From Blasia pusilla (taxonomy: Eukaryota > Marchantiophyta > Marchantiopsida > Blasiales), in contig CM114271.1 in the NCBI GenBank assembly GCA_050084515.1, positions 53,506,001 to 53,570,000 of the forward strand: a stretch of 64,000 nucleotides of DNA. The letters are read 5' to 3'. Shown here one piece after another: positions 47,123 through 59,000 of the stretch. The notes beneath the pieces were generated by a model that worked only from the letters and a program-made list of their open reading frames with translations, did no database searches and was not told the origin of the DNA. Position 1 is the first letter of the stretch. Each line of letters starts with the position of its first letter. Made by a program: the position numbers and the translations under genes.

Positions 47123-50100
47123 GGACGACAAGCTATGGAAGCAGGGTTCCCATTAAAAGATGTCGTTTATCGGACAGACTTTGCTAGGTTGGAGGAAGAT
47201 GTAGATAAGGACATGGCTGTTACCATGGGAGTCGCTCGAGTGTGGGAGGTGGATTGGACCGTCTGTGATAAGGATATGATCATAAACTTCTTGAGCACGT
47301 TCAACCCCGACACTTCAGAGGGGATGCTTTGATGAATCTACGGGCATACAATGTCAGAGTATGCGTTATGTATCTCTCCAGAACTCATAGCAAATGCTTT
47401 CCAATTCAAGCACCTTGGCTCATTCTTATCTATGGAGCGCCAACACACTGATCAAGAGGAGCCAAGAATTTATTCCAAGTACCTCACCAAGCTGGACAAG
47501 AATAGCCACGGATACAAGCTAGGGTGTGTTGTGCCAGAGAACTTTCGGGCACTACTATTACAACTGAATCGTTGCTTTCATATGAAAGCAAACCTCGAGT
47601 GTGTCCCTGCAAGCATGTTATCAATGGCATGTCGGGTTTGGGAAGGGATTCCGGTGGATTGGGCAAGCTATGTCTACAGGAAACTCATGCTTGATATCAG
47701 GCAAGTCCTCCGACCAAGAGCCAAGAAAGAGAAAGTGAGAGAAAGCGGAGTTGGAGTTATTTTGACCATTCTCTTCAACCATGGCGATGATCCGACCTCA
47801 CATGAGGTGACTGTAGCAGAGGCCACCCTAGTATCAGATCCGAAATTGAAAGGGAAGGCAAAGCTGAGTGGGACTCCACCGACTGAGCCCAAGAATCCTC
47901 GGAAGAGGAAAAATGCAGGAAAGGAAGAGAGTGAGCCCAAAGACAAATCAGAGCGATTGTGCATAAAACTGAAGCTACCTACCAAAGACACTACTACAGG
48001 GAAGGCACCAACTTCAGATGATAGCGATGATTTCATTGCTCAAAAGAAGATACCGAGAAATAAGAGTTCCTCACATGGAGCCGGGAAGGAGCTTCCACAA
48101 TCGAAGATGAAGAATCCGAAGTCTCGGCCAAAAACCCAAGTAAAGAAGAAAGTGAGGGTTCTAACCATTTGTATTCATTTTGTTTTAGTTTATTGGCTAT
48201 ATGCATGAACGGCGGCTATTCACAGCCCAGGGCACTTGCAAGCATTAACTTTCCTTCAGTAGGCTATTCACAGACAGGTTATAAAGTTCTCGCACTAACA
48301 TGCACCGGCTGCTACTCTCAGCCGTAGAAATTAATAACAAAGATGAACATGAACCGGCGTCTATTCTTTGCCAAAGGAGAAGGCAACTAATAGGGTTGGG
48401 CAGAAACTTTTCTAAGCCAAAGCGCAAGTAGACTAATAGCAGCCGGCGGCGGCTATTCACAACCTTTGCACAAGGATGCCAGAATGAACCGGCGTCTATT
48501 ATAGCAGAAGCCGGCGGCTATTTTAATTCTCTGGATGGCGACTAAGAGCAGCCGCCGGTGACTATTCACAACCTTTGGACAAGGCTACCAAAAAGAGTTG
48601 GCGTCTATTCTAGCACAGGGCGGCGATTATGCACTCTCTTTGGACTAAAACAAATAGCAGCCGGAGGGGGGCTATTCACAGCCATTGTACAAGGTCGGCG
48701 GCTATCCACACCGTTTGGGCAAGGCTACTAGCTTACACAAGGCTGCCTACACTTTATTTTGTTTTCTTTATATGTAAATATAACTTTTGGGGTTCATTGG
48801 TGTGTACTAGGGGACATCTACACTTCCAGCAAAAGTCAAGAAGGAATATGATTCTGCAACTCTTCCGATTGCTACAAACTCGAATCCAAGTGTAAGTATA
48901 GTAAGATTTCATCAAAGCTTGGCATTCTTTCATCTAGACATGTATAATCGTTTTCTCAAAAAGCAGATTCCAATAAGGACTCCTCCTTCCATAGAATCCA
49001 AAGCTGGTGTATAAAGACTTGCTATCCTTTCCTTTTGCTCTGAGGATGTCAATTGTGAAGTTCGTAGTCTTATAAATTTATTTTTTGGGTGCTACAAAAT
49101 ACTACTACGTCTAGTCGACCTCGCCGTGCAAAAATGGCGATTTCAAGGTTGGGTATTGCAGTAACAGGGCCTGCACATGAGAGCAATGTCATTGTGGAGG
49201 AGCATATTTCACGCCTCCCTACGGCTTCAGGGGAAAGTGAAGGTCTAAAGGAACCCCATGTTGAGGAGGAGCAGGGTGAACCCGTATGTGAGGTGGGTGT
49301 CATTGATACTCAGAAGGTGATAGATGAGGTGATCAAAGGCATCACAGAGGAATTGAATACTGCTGAGGACAAGGCAGCGGAGGATTCAGAATATCATGTC
49401 ATTCATTTGGAGGATAGTGAAGCAAAGGAGCCTGACAAGAAGGATGCGGCTAGCCCTTAGTCCAATCCGAATGACACTCACACCAACAGGCATGATTCAC
49501 CTTCACCTATATATGGAGTGAAGAATGGAGAAAGCAAAGGGAATGAGCAACGGAAGGATGGTATCGATGGTTTGGATTGGCAAGAATTTGGGAACTTTCC
49601 TGAATGGAACACTCAGAAGGTAGGAGGTTGGGAAGTTCCCAATGTTTCTCAGTTCAGGCCTTCACAACATCGTAGGGAGTCTCTAAGCACAACAAGGAAA
49701 GACACGGCAGATACACCTATGAAGAACACTACAGAGGACCCTCATGGGAACATGGCAAGCAGCACACCATGTGCTCACCCTACAACAACGACCAAGGCCC
49801 ATCTTTTCGTGGAGCCTATGGTGATTACCCGAGGCTCTCAAACCATGGACAAGTTTCTTGTGAACAGAATGAGTCAAACTGACCATATGTTCACAGTGGA
49901 TCAACAATTGCAAACAGATAGTATCCCTGAGGTGCATATGGTTAACCGCTTATGCCAGACTGAGAGCGTGTACCATGTGAACAACTATGTGCAAACTGAG
50001 GACTCCACATGGTGGTTGAATCACATGCGGTCCAAAGCGCCAGCAATGGTTCCAACACGCGGTGCTCCACAACCCAAACCATCAAGTGAAGATGGTGTAC

Positions 50101-51012
50101 TCCCTAATGTTGGGGGAGCTGAAGGTTTGGACGGAAAAGAAGATGGGCTCAAATCACGGAAGGTATTATACCAATCTTCAATTGCCCATCTTCCTTAATA
50201 TGGTCTCTATTCTCCAATCGTTGTTCACAAATTGCAGTAAGTTCTTATGGATTTTTGGCATTCTTAGTGGAGGAGTCAATATATAGGTGAAGGTTTACTC
50301 TATACTTGTTGGATTGTCCCTAAACCCTATCCAAAAAGCCTTAGTGATCACAACCGGCGGGTAAACATAGCCGGCGCCTATTCATAGTTGGCGGCTATGC
50401 ACACCCAATGCCAATTCACAGTTGGCGGCTAATCAAAATCAAAGGCTTTGTGCTAAGCACAAAGTGGGGCTAATCACACATGATGGCTATTTTCCATTGT
50501 AGGTTATTTGATGTACAGATTCCGTTTGTCTTTGGATGTAGGGACCAACGGAAGAAGTACCAGAGGAAGACCCGAGTGTGCCACAAGGAGGGTTTCTGAT
50601 TGATAAGAGAATCATACAATTGTGGATTAACCATTTGGGGATGCCCGCGGAAGATGTGGTGCATTTGGAGTGTTGGGAGGACAAAATTCATCTCACTGAA
50701 CGAACCACACCTAGAGTAGACAAGTATGTTGAAGTCCTGGAGCTAAGGCATGCAGCTCTTCTTGCTGACAGAGGAGATCTCATTACAAAGTTAGGAGTGA
50801 CCGGCTATGACAACAAAGGTGGGTGGGAAGAAGCCTTGCGTAGAGTGACAACCTTGCAAGATTCGGCAGCAAGGAACTCACAGTTTATTCGTGATCTCTT
50901 GAGTAGGCTAGGTGTGTCATCAAACGGCTTGGACGAGGCATCCTGTTTCTCCAGGGCTCTACTGGCTATTGTTGACTTGCAGTGGTTGGATTCTACAGGT
51001 CCAAGCATGTAA
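47123..51012 (+). CDS. second transposon gene, unrecognised multi-exon protein with Gln-Thr motif array
   Basis: Blocks: 47123-48151 (preceded by a clear TTTCTTGCAG acceptor), short candidate exons 48830-48891 and 48967-49006, about 49120-50162 (ending at a GTATTA donor), and 50542-51012 (after GGATGTAG). The first block is globular (SPELIANAFQFKHLG, FHMKANLE, ACRVWEGIPVDWASYVYRK) and then turns Lys/Glu/Pro-rich and basic; the fourth is disordered and holds five xQT(D/E) motifs 12-15 residues apart; the last is helical and ends in SM. I do not recognise the family. Two consecutive TGA codons (47330-47335) and a TAG (49458-49460) interrupt the continuous frames. An upstream exon should exist but I could not place it. 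Its position beside the transposase and inside the inverted repeats suggests an accessory role comparable to mudrB, by location only. Confidence 0.6.
48205..48720. repeat. GGCGGCTATT-type repeats in an intron of the second transposon gene
   Basis: GGCGGCTATTCACA, GGCGTCTATTCT, GGCGGCTATTTTAATTCT and similar occur about ten times at irregular spacing with CAGCC or ACAAGG between them. They fall between the GTGAGG donor at 48152 and the acceptor at 48829. Confidence 0.7.
50345..50500. repeat. GGCGGCTATT-type repeats in the last intron of the second transposon gene
   Basis: ACCGGCGGGTAAACATAGCC, GCCGGCGCCTATTCATAG, TTGGCGGCTATGCACA, TTGGCGGCTAATCA and GATGGCTATTTTCC follow one another between the donor at 50163 and the acceptor at 50541. 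Confidence 0.65.
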
Positions 51013-51294
51013 TAAATCTTTGTAAAGTTCCTTTTTGTTTTATGGTGAAACGGTGATCACATCCATGTTGTATAATGTATGTCAAGCGCTGGAATTTGTG
51101 CACTTCCACCCCAAACCCTACAGCCTACGGCTAAAACGCTCATCAGCCTTGTTTTAGCCGTTGGAATGCCATGACACACTGGAGCTGCGGCTACAACCTG
51201 CGGTTAAGTGCAAAGGTTTACTACTATGGAAATGGTGCTAGAACAATTAGCGGACTTCCCGGTAGCTCATATCCCATGAACAGAGTGTTGTAGG

Positions 51295-51380
51295 TAAGAG
51301 CCCCACTCAAGCAAGAGATTTCGTGGGGGGGGTACTTAATCAACATAAGTAGGGCAAGGGACCACTTAAGCAAATACCTG
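51295..51380 (-). repeat. right terminal inverted repeat
   Basis: Reverse complement of the left end over about 85 bp, starting CAGGTATTTGCTTAAGTGG and including the internal CCCTACTTATGTTG and GAAATCTCTTGCTTGA blocks. Its second and third copies of the 16-bp motif have diverged more than on the left. Confidence 0.9.
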
Positions 51381-51389
51381 TTCAAAGGA
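51381..51389. repeat. right target-site duplication of the Mutator-like element
   Basis: TTCAAAGGA, identical to 35605-35613. The base preceding both copies is also G, although at the right end that G is the last base of the element. Confidence 0.93.
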
Positions 51390-53030
51390 AAAAGCTTCAT
51401 CGTCATATATTAACACCTAGTTTACATATCAATAGCGATCACCGACTTTCTACTTCTAATTGTATTTCCATGCTACTAAACGCTTTTCTACTTTTGTAAC
51501 TTGTCATGGTATAGAAGTTAGGTTAGATTTTTCACCGGACAGAATTTGGTAGATTATTCACCCGTCAAGGTTTGACTTTCTATAAATGTTAAATTATTGA
51601 TCATTTAGGGTTAGACTTTCTATAAATGTTAGTCTCATATCTATCTAATATCACCTCCCAATACAATTTCTTGTGTTTTCATTCCACTTATGAATACTAC
51701 TAGTTAGACCTTACTTTTCCTATTTTTCCACTTTATAACATTAATATGATCCCATCTACTCTAGGAATCTGAGCTCCATTTCTCTTATGAGAGAGTCTCA
51801 TAAGTGTTTCAATATTACATGAACAAAATTCCATATAAAAAAATATATATATGATCCAGGATGACCCTACTATTTTCATGTAAGAAAAACAATAACCTCC
51901 TCCTACCCTCATTAGAATAGAACTCTCAAAGAAGTTTGCGGAAAATCATTTCCCACCCGGACCTTCTAAATAAAAGTGCTAAAACGCCTACCGAACATGG
52001 CATAGTATGGAGGGGTGCCATAAAAAGGGCTCCTGCAAATGCAAACAGTCTCCGAACATGCTCGGATCGGATCTCCATAGTTATTCTAAACAAGTGCGGG
52101 GCTCCGCGCTATCATCGTGGGAGCGAGCCTGTTCGGAGACCAATCATGAACTTGGACTCTGACGCACTTGTGAATCGACAGCAGTGTCGTCAACGGCGTG
52201 TACAAGGGAGAGGCAGGAGAACGATGAGCATGCACATCTCAGAGTGGCCTGGGGTGATGAAAGAGTGTTCATGTACGAGCTTGGAATATACTATGGGATC
52301 CGTTTGACTCTGGAATGACGAGCGCAAGGTAAACCCGGCTCCGTTAGTCCGAGATTGGCTTCGGGTTTTCCCAGAAAAAGAGTCTTGAGACTCTTGCTGG
52401 ATGGCAGCTTCGTCGATCGTTGACATGGTGAGAGATGGAGCGGGTAGTATCCATGGCGACGAAGTTGTGATGAGGAACTGAATTATGTACTCTAGGGGTT
52501 CCGACTTTGTTGGGAGGATTGCGACAGCTAGCGTTGCACTTTCGCCGATCCTGGATTCTTCAAGAGGATGATTAGAAAGGACAGTGGGAGTGCGACGGAG
52601 CAATGGCAAAAGGAGTCGCTGAGAAATATAGATGTACAGGGCGAGGGAGACTAGTCCACATTCTCACAATGAGAATCCGCAGCGGATGTCGAATCTGTTT
52701 TGGGGAGATCAATTCGCAACGTGTCGTTGGGACGGGCGATCAAATTAGATGAGACACAATTCGATCAGCGTTAGGGATTTCACGCGTTTCCGGGTCAGAT
52801 ATGTTGATGACAGTATCTTTTAGCACAATTAGCCTGGCAGAAGGGCCGTGGAGTTCTGAACATGGGACCGGATCATTTATCTGATCCAGAGAAGCGTTTA
52901 CTTCCGACATGTCAGTCGATGGTGGTGATGGTCACTTCTAGCACAGCAGTCCCGTGCGCGACAATAGTTGCATTTCGTGCACCAGATCTAGTTGCAGCGG
53001 CCACGGATGAGCGAGATCATTCCAAGTAGT
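51390..53030. other. spacer between transposon and receptor kinase C
   Basis: 51.4-51.9 kb is AT-rich, with TTAGACTTTCTATAAATGTT-like text twice (near 51,569 and 51,608). The remainder is mixed sequence without supported genes and should hold the promoter and leader of receptor kinase C; TATCGATGG just before the start is shared with gene A. Confidence 0.4.
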
Positions 53031-53035
53031 TATCG

Positions 53036-56000
53036 ATGGGGCGCGGTGGCACATTGATGGAGGATCTTGCTACAGGCTACAGGCTACAGACTCGAGTTCT
53101 AGTCCTCATGCCATTAGAGCTACTGCTGTTCTGTTTGTTTTTATTCCCCGTCGCTTGTCAACAAGTCATAATCGATGGAGTGTTTCTCGGTCAGTATCCA
53201 TTTACAATTCTTCTTTGTTGTGGATATGTTCCCTCTTCTGATCATGAATGCTCAATTCAAGAAGTAGATCTAGTACGCGTACACGATTTGCACTCGAGGA
53301 AGCTAGAATGAAGCGCAGTTGCCCTTCAATGATCAGAAAGTAGCACGATTGCGAAAAGTTTGAACAATTCTCATTACTTGGTAGTGGCAGAGCTTGGCGA
53401 GGATTTCAACCTTGAGTTGAATGCTTCTCGTTTAGGGTAAAGAATTTTCGTTTATTTCGATCATCAGACTACATGTGTATTCTGCTGATTGTTTCATTTT
53501 TATCTACTCATCTACAAGCCCTACATAGATGGCAATATCAACAGCTGACAGCCCATTCATGATTCCTCTGCGTTCAAATGCGGCACGTTAGGCATTCCAA
53601 GTTCTTTTCGCTTCGGGAATGTAGAGATGTGCAGATACACGACCTATCTGGACATTCTGTTGTTTGGTTGGGCTTGAAATTGCACGATTTTTGCTCTCTC
53701 TAATTGACACACCCTCCATCGGCTCACCTCCATTAGCTCACCGATTGTTGTGTGTGCGAATGAAATGTAGGGAACTTCACAAGCCTTGATTGCGGTAGTA
53801 CGACCACTGCTTACACGGATCCTTACACCACGATTCAGTGGTCATCAGATGAAGACTATCTGGATTCAGCGGTAGCAACAGCTGCTGATGGGATACAGAT
53901 CAGCGCAAAAGTAGAGTACAATTCAAACTCGACCGCGACCACGGATTCTTTTGTCCAACTGTACACTGAGCAGTTGAAAACTGCACGGGTGTTTCTCCCT
54001 GGTCCCAAGGCACGCGGGAAGTATTGTTACACATTTGCAGTCAACTATCATCCCATCTTCTCCTACAGTTATATCGTGCGTGCAATCTTTCCACCCAGCA
54101 CTCTCACTTCGAACAACGGAAGCGCTATTCCTGGTTTCGTAGATTCCAGCCGCTTCTATCTTACTATAGACTCTACTTTTATTTACACGGTCGAATTACT
54201 GAACGATTCCTACCAGTTTATCGAGATCATAGCAGGTACTCTGGATGAGAACATGTTTGTGTGTCTTGTGCCTCTAGAAGACAGATCCTCCATGCCAGCC
54301 ATATCGACTTTGGAAGTCCGCCCCCTCGCTCCTGGCATGTACGGGAGAGGTGGTGATATCACCAAAGATCCAGACACTGTGTTCAAAACGACGTATCTAA
54401 CGCTTGTCTCTCGACTGAATTGTGGCGCCGATATCAATTTGCCTTCGCTCAGGTAAACCTCTCTGAACTTCTTCTCATACGATTGTTCGCAACCATAATC
54501 CAAACACATAACCATAGTACTAGCCGTACTTAATAATAGAAAGATTTGGCAAAAATATGTAAAATTGTCTAATACCTGCAGTAGTCCCTGATCTATGCGT
54601 CCTTCTCAAAGGAGCTTCTCGCAGCCCTGGCCCACAGTATTAGTGAATGACAAAATTTTAGCTGAAGTCACGATAAAGTCCACTCCATCTAGTTTATGTA
54701 ACCTCGATATGCACTCAAGATTTCCAGGATCTCAATCCGTACAAGCTCCATGGAACCTCTGGATAAATATGAGTGTCGGTCTTATCTATATCTGGACCTG
54801 AAATATTAAAAAAAATCAACCTATCTTCAACGTGATTCTCTAGATATGAAGTCCACCGCATTCAGAAGAATTTCCTCCTGAAATGAAAACTTCTCAACAC
54901 AAGATGCAGACCTCAATCGTCTTCTAATAATGCATATGCATAGCGCGCACCAACCGCTCCTCAACGGCGGTTGAATCTGAAATTTATGTATTTAACTTAC
55001 GGCGGCATCTCGACGTGATGATACTCGTGAATGCGTGCAGATATCCCCAGGATCAATTCGATCGGATATGGACACCAATGTCGATAGTAGCGGAGGCGAG
55101 GGCTGCCAATCAAACCAAGGCAGGATCGGAAGCAATTAAAAAATTTGTGTTCAAAGATGTAAAAAATACCTCGGCTGTCAGTTGGGGTGGCCTGAGCGAC
55201 CCGTTCCGACGACCATTAGAGCTGCTACTCACAGCTTGGCAAGGAGATCCAGGATTTCATATCCGGATAGATTTTCAAGATTCCTTCGCGTTCAAGACCA
55301 TGCGTCCGTTGCCAACATTCTTAAGTGCTATTCTCGTCGACGATATCGTAGCCCACAATGCTACTGAAAAACGGTACATGAATGTTACATTGGACGGGCA
55401 CAAATGGGTGCAACCTGACATAGACTTCAGCCTTGGCCCTCAAGCGATCTATGCTCCTCGCAACGTGTTCCAGAACAACGTTGGCGTTTACGGGTTTTTC
55501 AGAAACGAATCCAGTGACCTTCCGGCCCTTCTCAGCGCAGCCGAATTGCTCGGCGAGTTCGAAGCTGTGATGGACAGGACTGATAGAGGTGATGGTAAGC
55601 TTGCTTAGCCAGCTACCAGCTTCAGGCTTTTGAACGGTTTCTGAGATGCATCTTTTCTAACCGATCTATGGTAGAACAGCCATTGATTTGGCCCTGTTTT
55701 ATTTGGCGCGAGCTTAGTATCTGTGAGTCAGCCCGAAAAAAGTTAACCAATGAGAAATCTTAGCGTTTGGCAGTTCGATCTTGCACGTATATAGTGATGG
55801 CGTGCTAATTCATTACCGTCTGCGTGCACTCTTGCCTCTGAACTCTCGCATTGTATGGGGATTAACGATCAGCTGATACCGTCAAGAATTTCTCAAGTCG
55901 TGCCACATTCCATCTGGAAACGACGGGCGACCCCTGTCTGCCAGTCCCCTGGGACTGGCTCGTGTGCAGCATCGAGGTTCCACCCCGAATAACCCAAGTG

Positions 56001-59000
56001 TAAGTTATGGACTTGCCTAGTTCTTGTGATACCCGCGGAACCTAGCCACAGCTATCCATGCTCATGTTTCTGAACAGACCACCCACTCGTAAACCTGAGC
56101 TTCTATTCTTGCGTTTAAATTCAATGGTCGAATTCATTTGCTGCGTGCGGTTTGTGTGCTGGAGATATACAGCTTGCCTTGGCCGTGTATCTTCCTCAAT
56201 AACTGGAATACTTCAATACTACCAATTGCTGCGTCCGGTTCGTCCGGATGATTTCGATTTCCTTACCTCAGTGGTCGTAGTAATCAATGCGTATACAAAT
56301 GAGCTCTAAATCTCAGATGTACAGGTCTTCGAGATAGTGCTATCTTCAATCGATGGTTAGTAGAACTCGGCGTCATCCCTAATCAGCATAAGCGGTACAA
56401 TTGCAAGCTTTTAAGCAACTTTATGGCTGAGCTAATAAGTATCTGTAATGAGCCGAATCGCAATTTCAAATGTGCAATGGACTGATATAATTACCGGTTA
56501 TTGTGCTTCACAGCAATCTTACGAACAAAGCCATCAACGGGATATTTCCGGACGATTTGTCTCTGAACCGCCTTACAATCCTCGATGTGTCAAACACCAA
56601 CATCAGTGGCCAACTGCCAATCACGCTGGATCAGAGTTTCTCCCTGAGAAGACTGTACGTACGAGAACGCTCGCTGAGCTAACTTCCTATTTTCCAAAAC
56701 TTTTCAAATGATGTGATATTAGAACTACATGGAATGAGCAAACGTGCAATTGTAGAGCCATCCTAAATACCTTAGAATTCAAATGGATCTACGATTCTAG
56801 ATCATGCGAGTGACACTTGATTTTCTAAACTCAGTTGAGATTAGTATTTGTTCGACTGCCAGGAAGTTGAAAAGTGTTGTACATTTCTCGGGGAAACGAG
56901 GATTTCCTACCGCGAAGGTTTGGTGTCACTGACGATTCGTTCTCGCATCTGATTTGCTGAAAATGTAGGAATCTGGCACAGAACCTACTCTCCGGTGAGA
57001 TTCCAGAATTTCAGCGCAAATCACTCAAGCATCTCGAAACTCTGTAAGTATGCATATACCTGCCTGTGCGTGGGTCTCTTGTAGATGAGTCTTGATTCCC
57101 TTGGAGACTTGTATATTCTGAGGATGTGAACAAGTACTAAACACGCGCATCTTCCCGTACATAAGAAGAAATCTCAACCTTTAAAGCTGCGTATACGTCC
57201 CTGACAGGAAATTTCCTTACAGCTCTGATAGAAATACACTCACATCTAACTTGTAGATGTGTAGATTTGATGCTCGAGTTGCACGTAATTGTGACAGATC
57301 GCTTAGCGACAACCTGTTCGAAGGGGGACTATCATCATTGATCGGAGCTTTGGCTGATCCGATTTATGAACTGTAAGTCTGCTGTAACGACCAGATTTTA
57401 TTTAGATTAGTCAAGCTCGAGTGAGTGCAGACGCACACATTTCCACAGTTTCGAATGTACATGAATCTAGGTTCCCAGATCAATTATTGCACGATCTTAG
57501 GGGAAAATGTTGGAGAAATAACTTGATGGTGTTAAGACAAAATTCCAATAGCATGCTTCTTGTGAGGGGTCTCGGGGAACGAATCCACAGATGTGAGGAA
57601 TGCCAGAAGCCAGTACAGATTTCGTCGGCGGGAATTTCCTCCATATTACTACGTTCATGTCTACAGGCATAAGCTCTGATCACAAACAGCCCTTTGAATG
57701 ATCTAAACTGTTGGAGTTGACAGAAACCTAAGCAGAAACTCCTTCAATGGGTCCATACCGGAGGTCCTTGGAGATCTGGTGAACTTGGAAATCTTGGACT
57801 TGTCGAATAACAAGCTCACTGGCCCTATGAACGTAGCATTCGACAAGCTGACAGTTTTGACAGAACTGTAAGTATCTGAACCTTCACGCAACTTCCTCAT
57901 TTCCAGACTAGCTCGGTGTGTAGCTCTTTCCACCGCTGTACATGAATAGGTTTTTGGGGTAGGACTCCGAATCCGAGCACGCTCCACGCACAAGTGTACG
58001 TCCATTCTGATTCAATGGCTGAGTTTGGAGATGCCTTTGTAGCTGGGAGCCTCGTAACGTACGAATCTCTGGGAGGTCGGATTCATCCGTTGGACGCGCT
58101 TGCAAGGTTTCATTTTAGATAAAGATGATATCAGTGATTTAAGCAGTGATAACGTTTTTCCGAAGGAAACGATTGCGAACAAGGTGGTGGACATTTAATT
58201 TACTGTAAGGATCCATGTGCGGAATGAACTGCGCAGAAAACTGGAGAACAATGAACTCGATGGGGCTATTCCAGCCAGCATCTGGCGGAACCAAAACCTC
58301 AAAACAGTGTAAGGACTCTCAGGTGAACTCTGGATTACATAACAGTACTTGATCTAAACAAGGGAGTGTTCATCTTTAGTTCATATATTGTGGCTCCTGT
58401 TCCTAACGTTGTCGTCGTTGTGAAGAGGTCAAAAAGTTGGTGGTTGAGGTGTGGCCATGAGCTGCGAATAGACTCATTCGTTAAGGATCTAGGTTCCAGC
58501 ATCTTGGTGATGGCAACACGTATTGCCGTTCATGATTGGGCAGTTGCATTCAAATCGTGTGGAAACACATCTACTACATGTGCATTACTGAATCACAGAA
58601 TGGGATGAAGAAGAGAAATTTAAGAAATTTTGATCGTTCCCGGAATAAGTTGCACTGCCCCAAATACCGATGAGAGTACCGAGGATCTCTTGATCCGACT
58701 CGAAATAATGTCCTTCCAGATTTCTGGGTCGGAGTCAGAAGTGATCTCGGGCTGACTTAACTAACTCGCGCTGCTGTGAAATGAAGTACCCTTGGAATAG
58801 TTTTAATTCAGATCAGGAAATTGGGAAGTGAAGAACTGTATATGTGTTCGCTTGCTCAAGTGTGAGTCTGCTGCAGGATTCTCGTGAGAAACAAGTTCAC
58901 GGAGCTGAACTTATCGACGTGGGATCAGACCTTGGCAACGGCTAGTAGTACATCGTCTTCCATGCTCGTGTCCTTGTTGTACAACGAGATTCAGACAGTT

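Larger units (their letters stand above)
35614..51380. mobile_element. 15.77-kb Mutator-like DNA transposon (MULE)
   Basis: Bounded by terminal inverted repeats that start CGGGTATTTGCTTAAGTGG on the left and CAGGTATTTGCTTAAGTGG (reverse strand) on the right, and by a perfect 9-bp target duplication. Inside, in order: a mudrA-like transposase gene (35.9-40.2 kb, plus), a 37-bp satellite (40.5-41.7 kb), a pyrimidine-only tract (41.7-43.1 kb), unassigned unique DNA with a fragmentary minus-strand reading region (43.3-47.0 kb), and a second plus-strand gene (47.1-51.0 kb). The element is far longer than the 3-5 kb of typical autonomous MULEs. Removing it rejoins the spacer upstream of receptor kinase C, so it landed between pseudogene B and gene C. 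The intact target duplication suggests a fairly recent insertion; stops in both genes suggest that this copy may not be autonomous. Confidence 0.92.
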
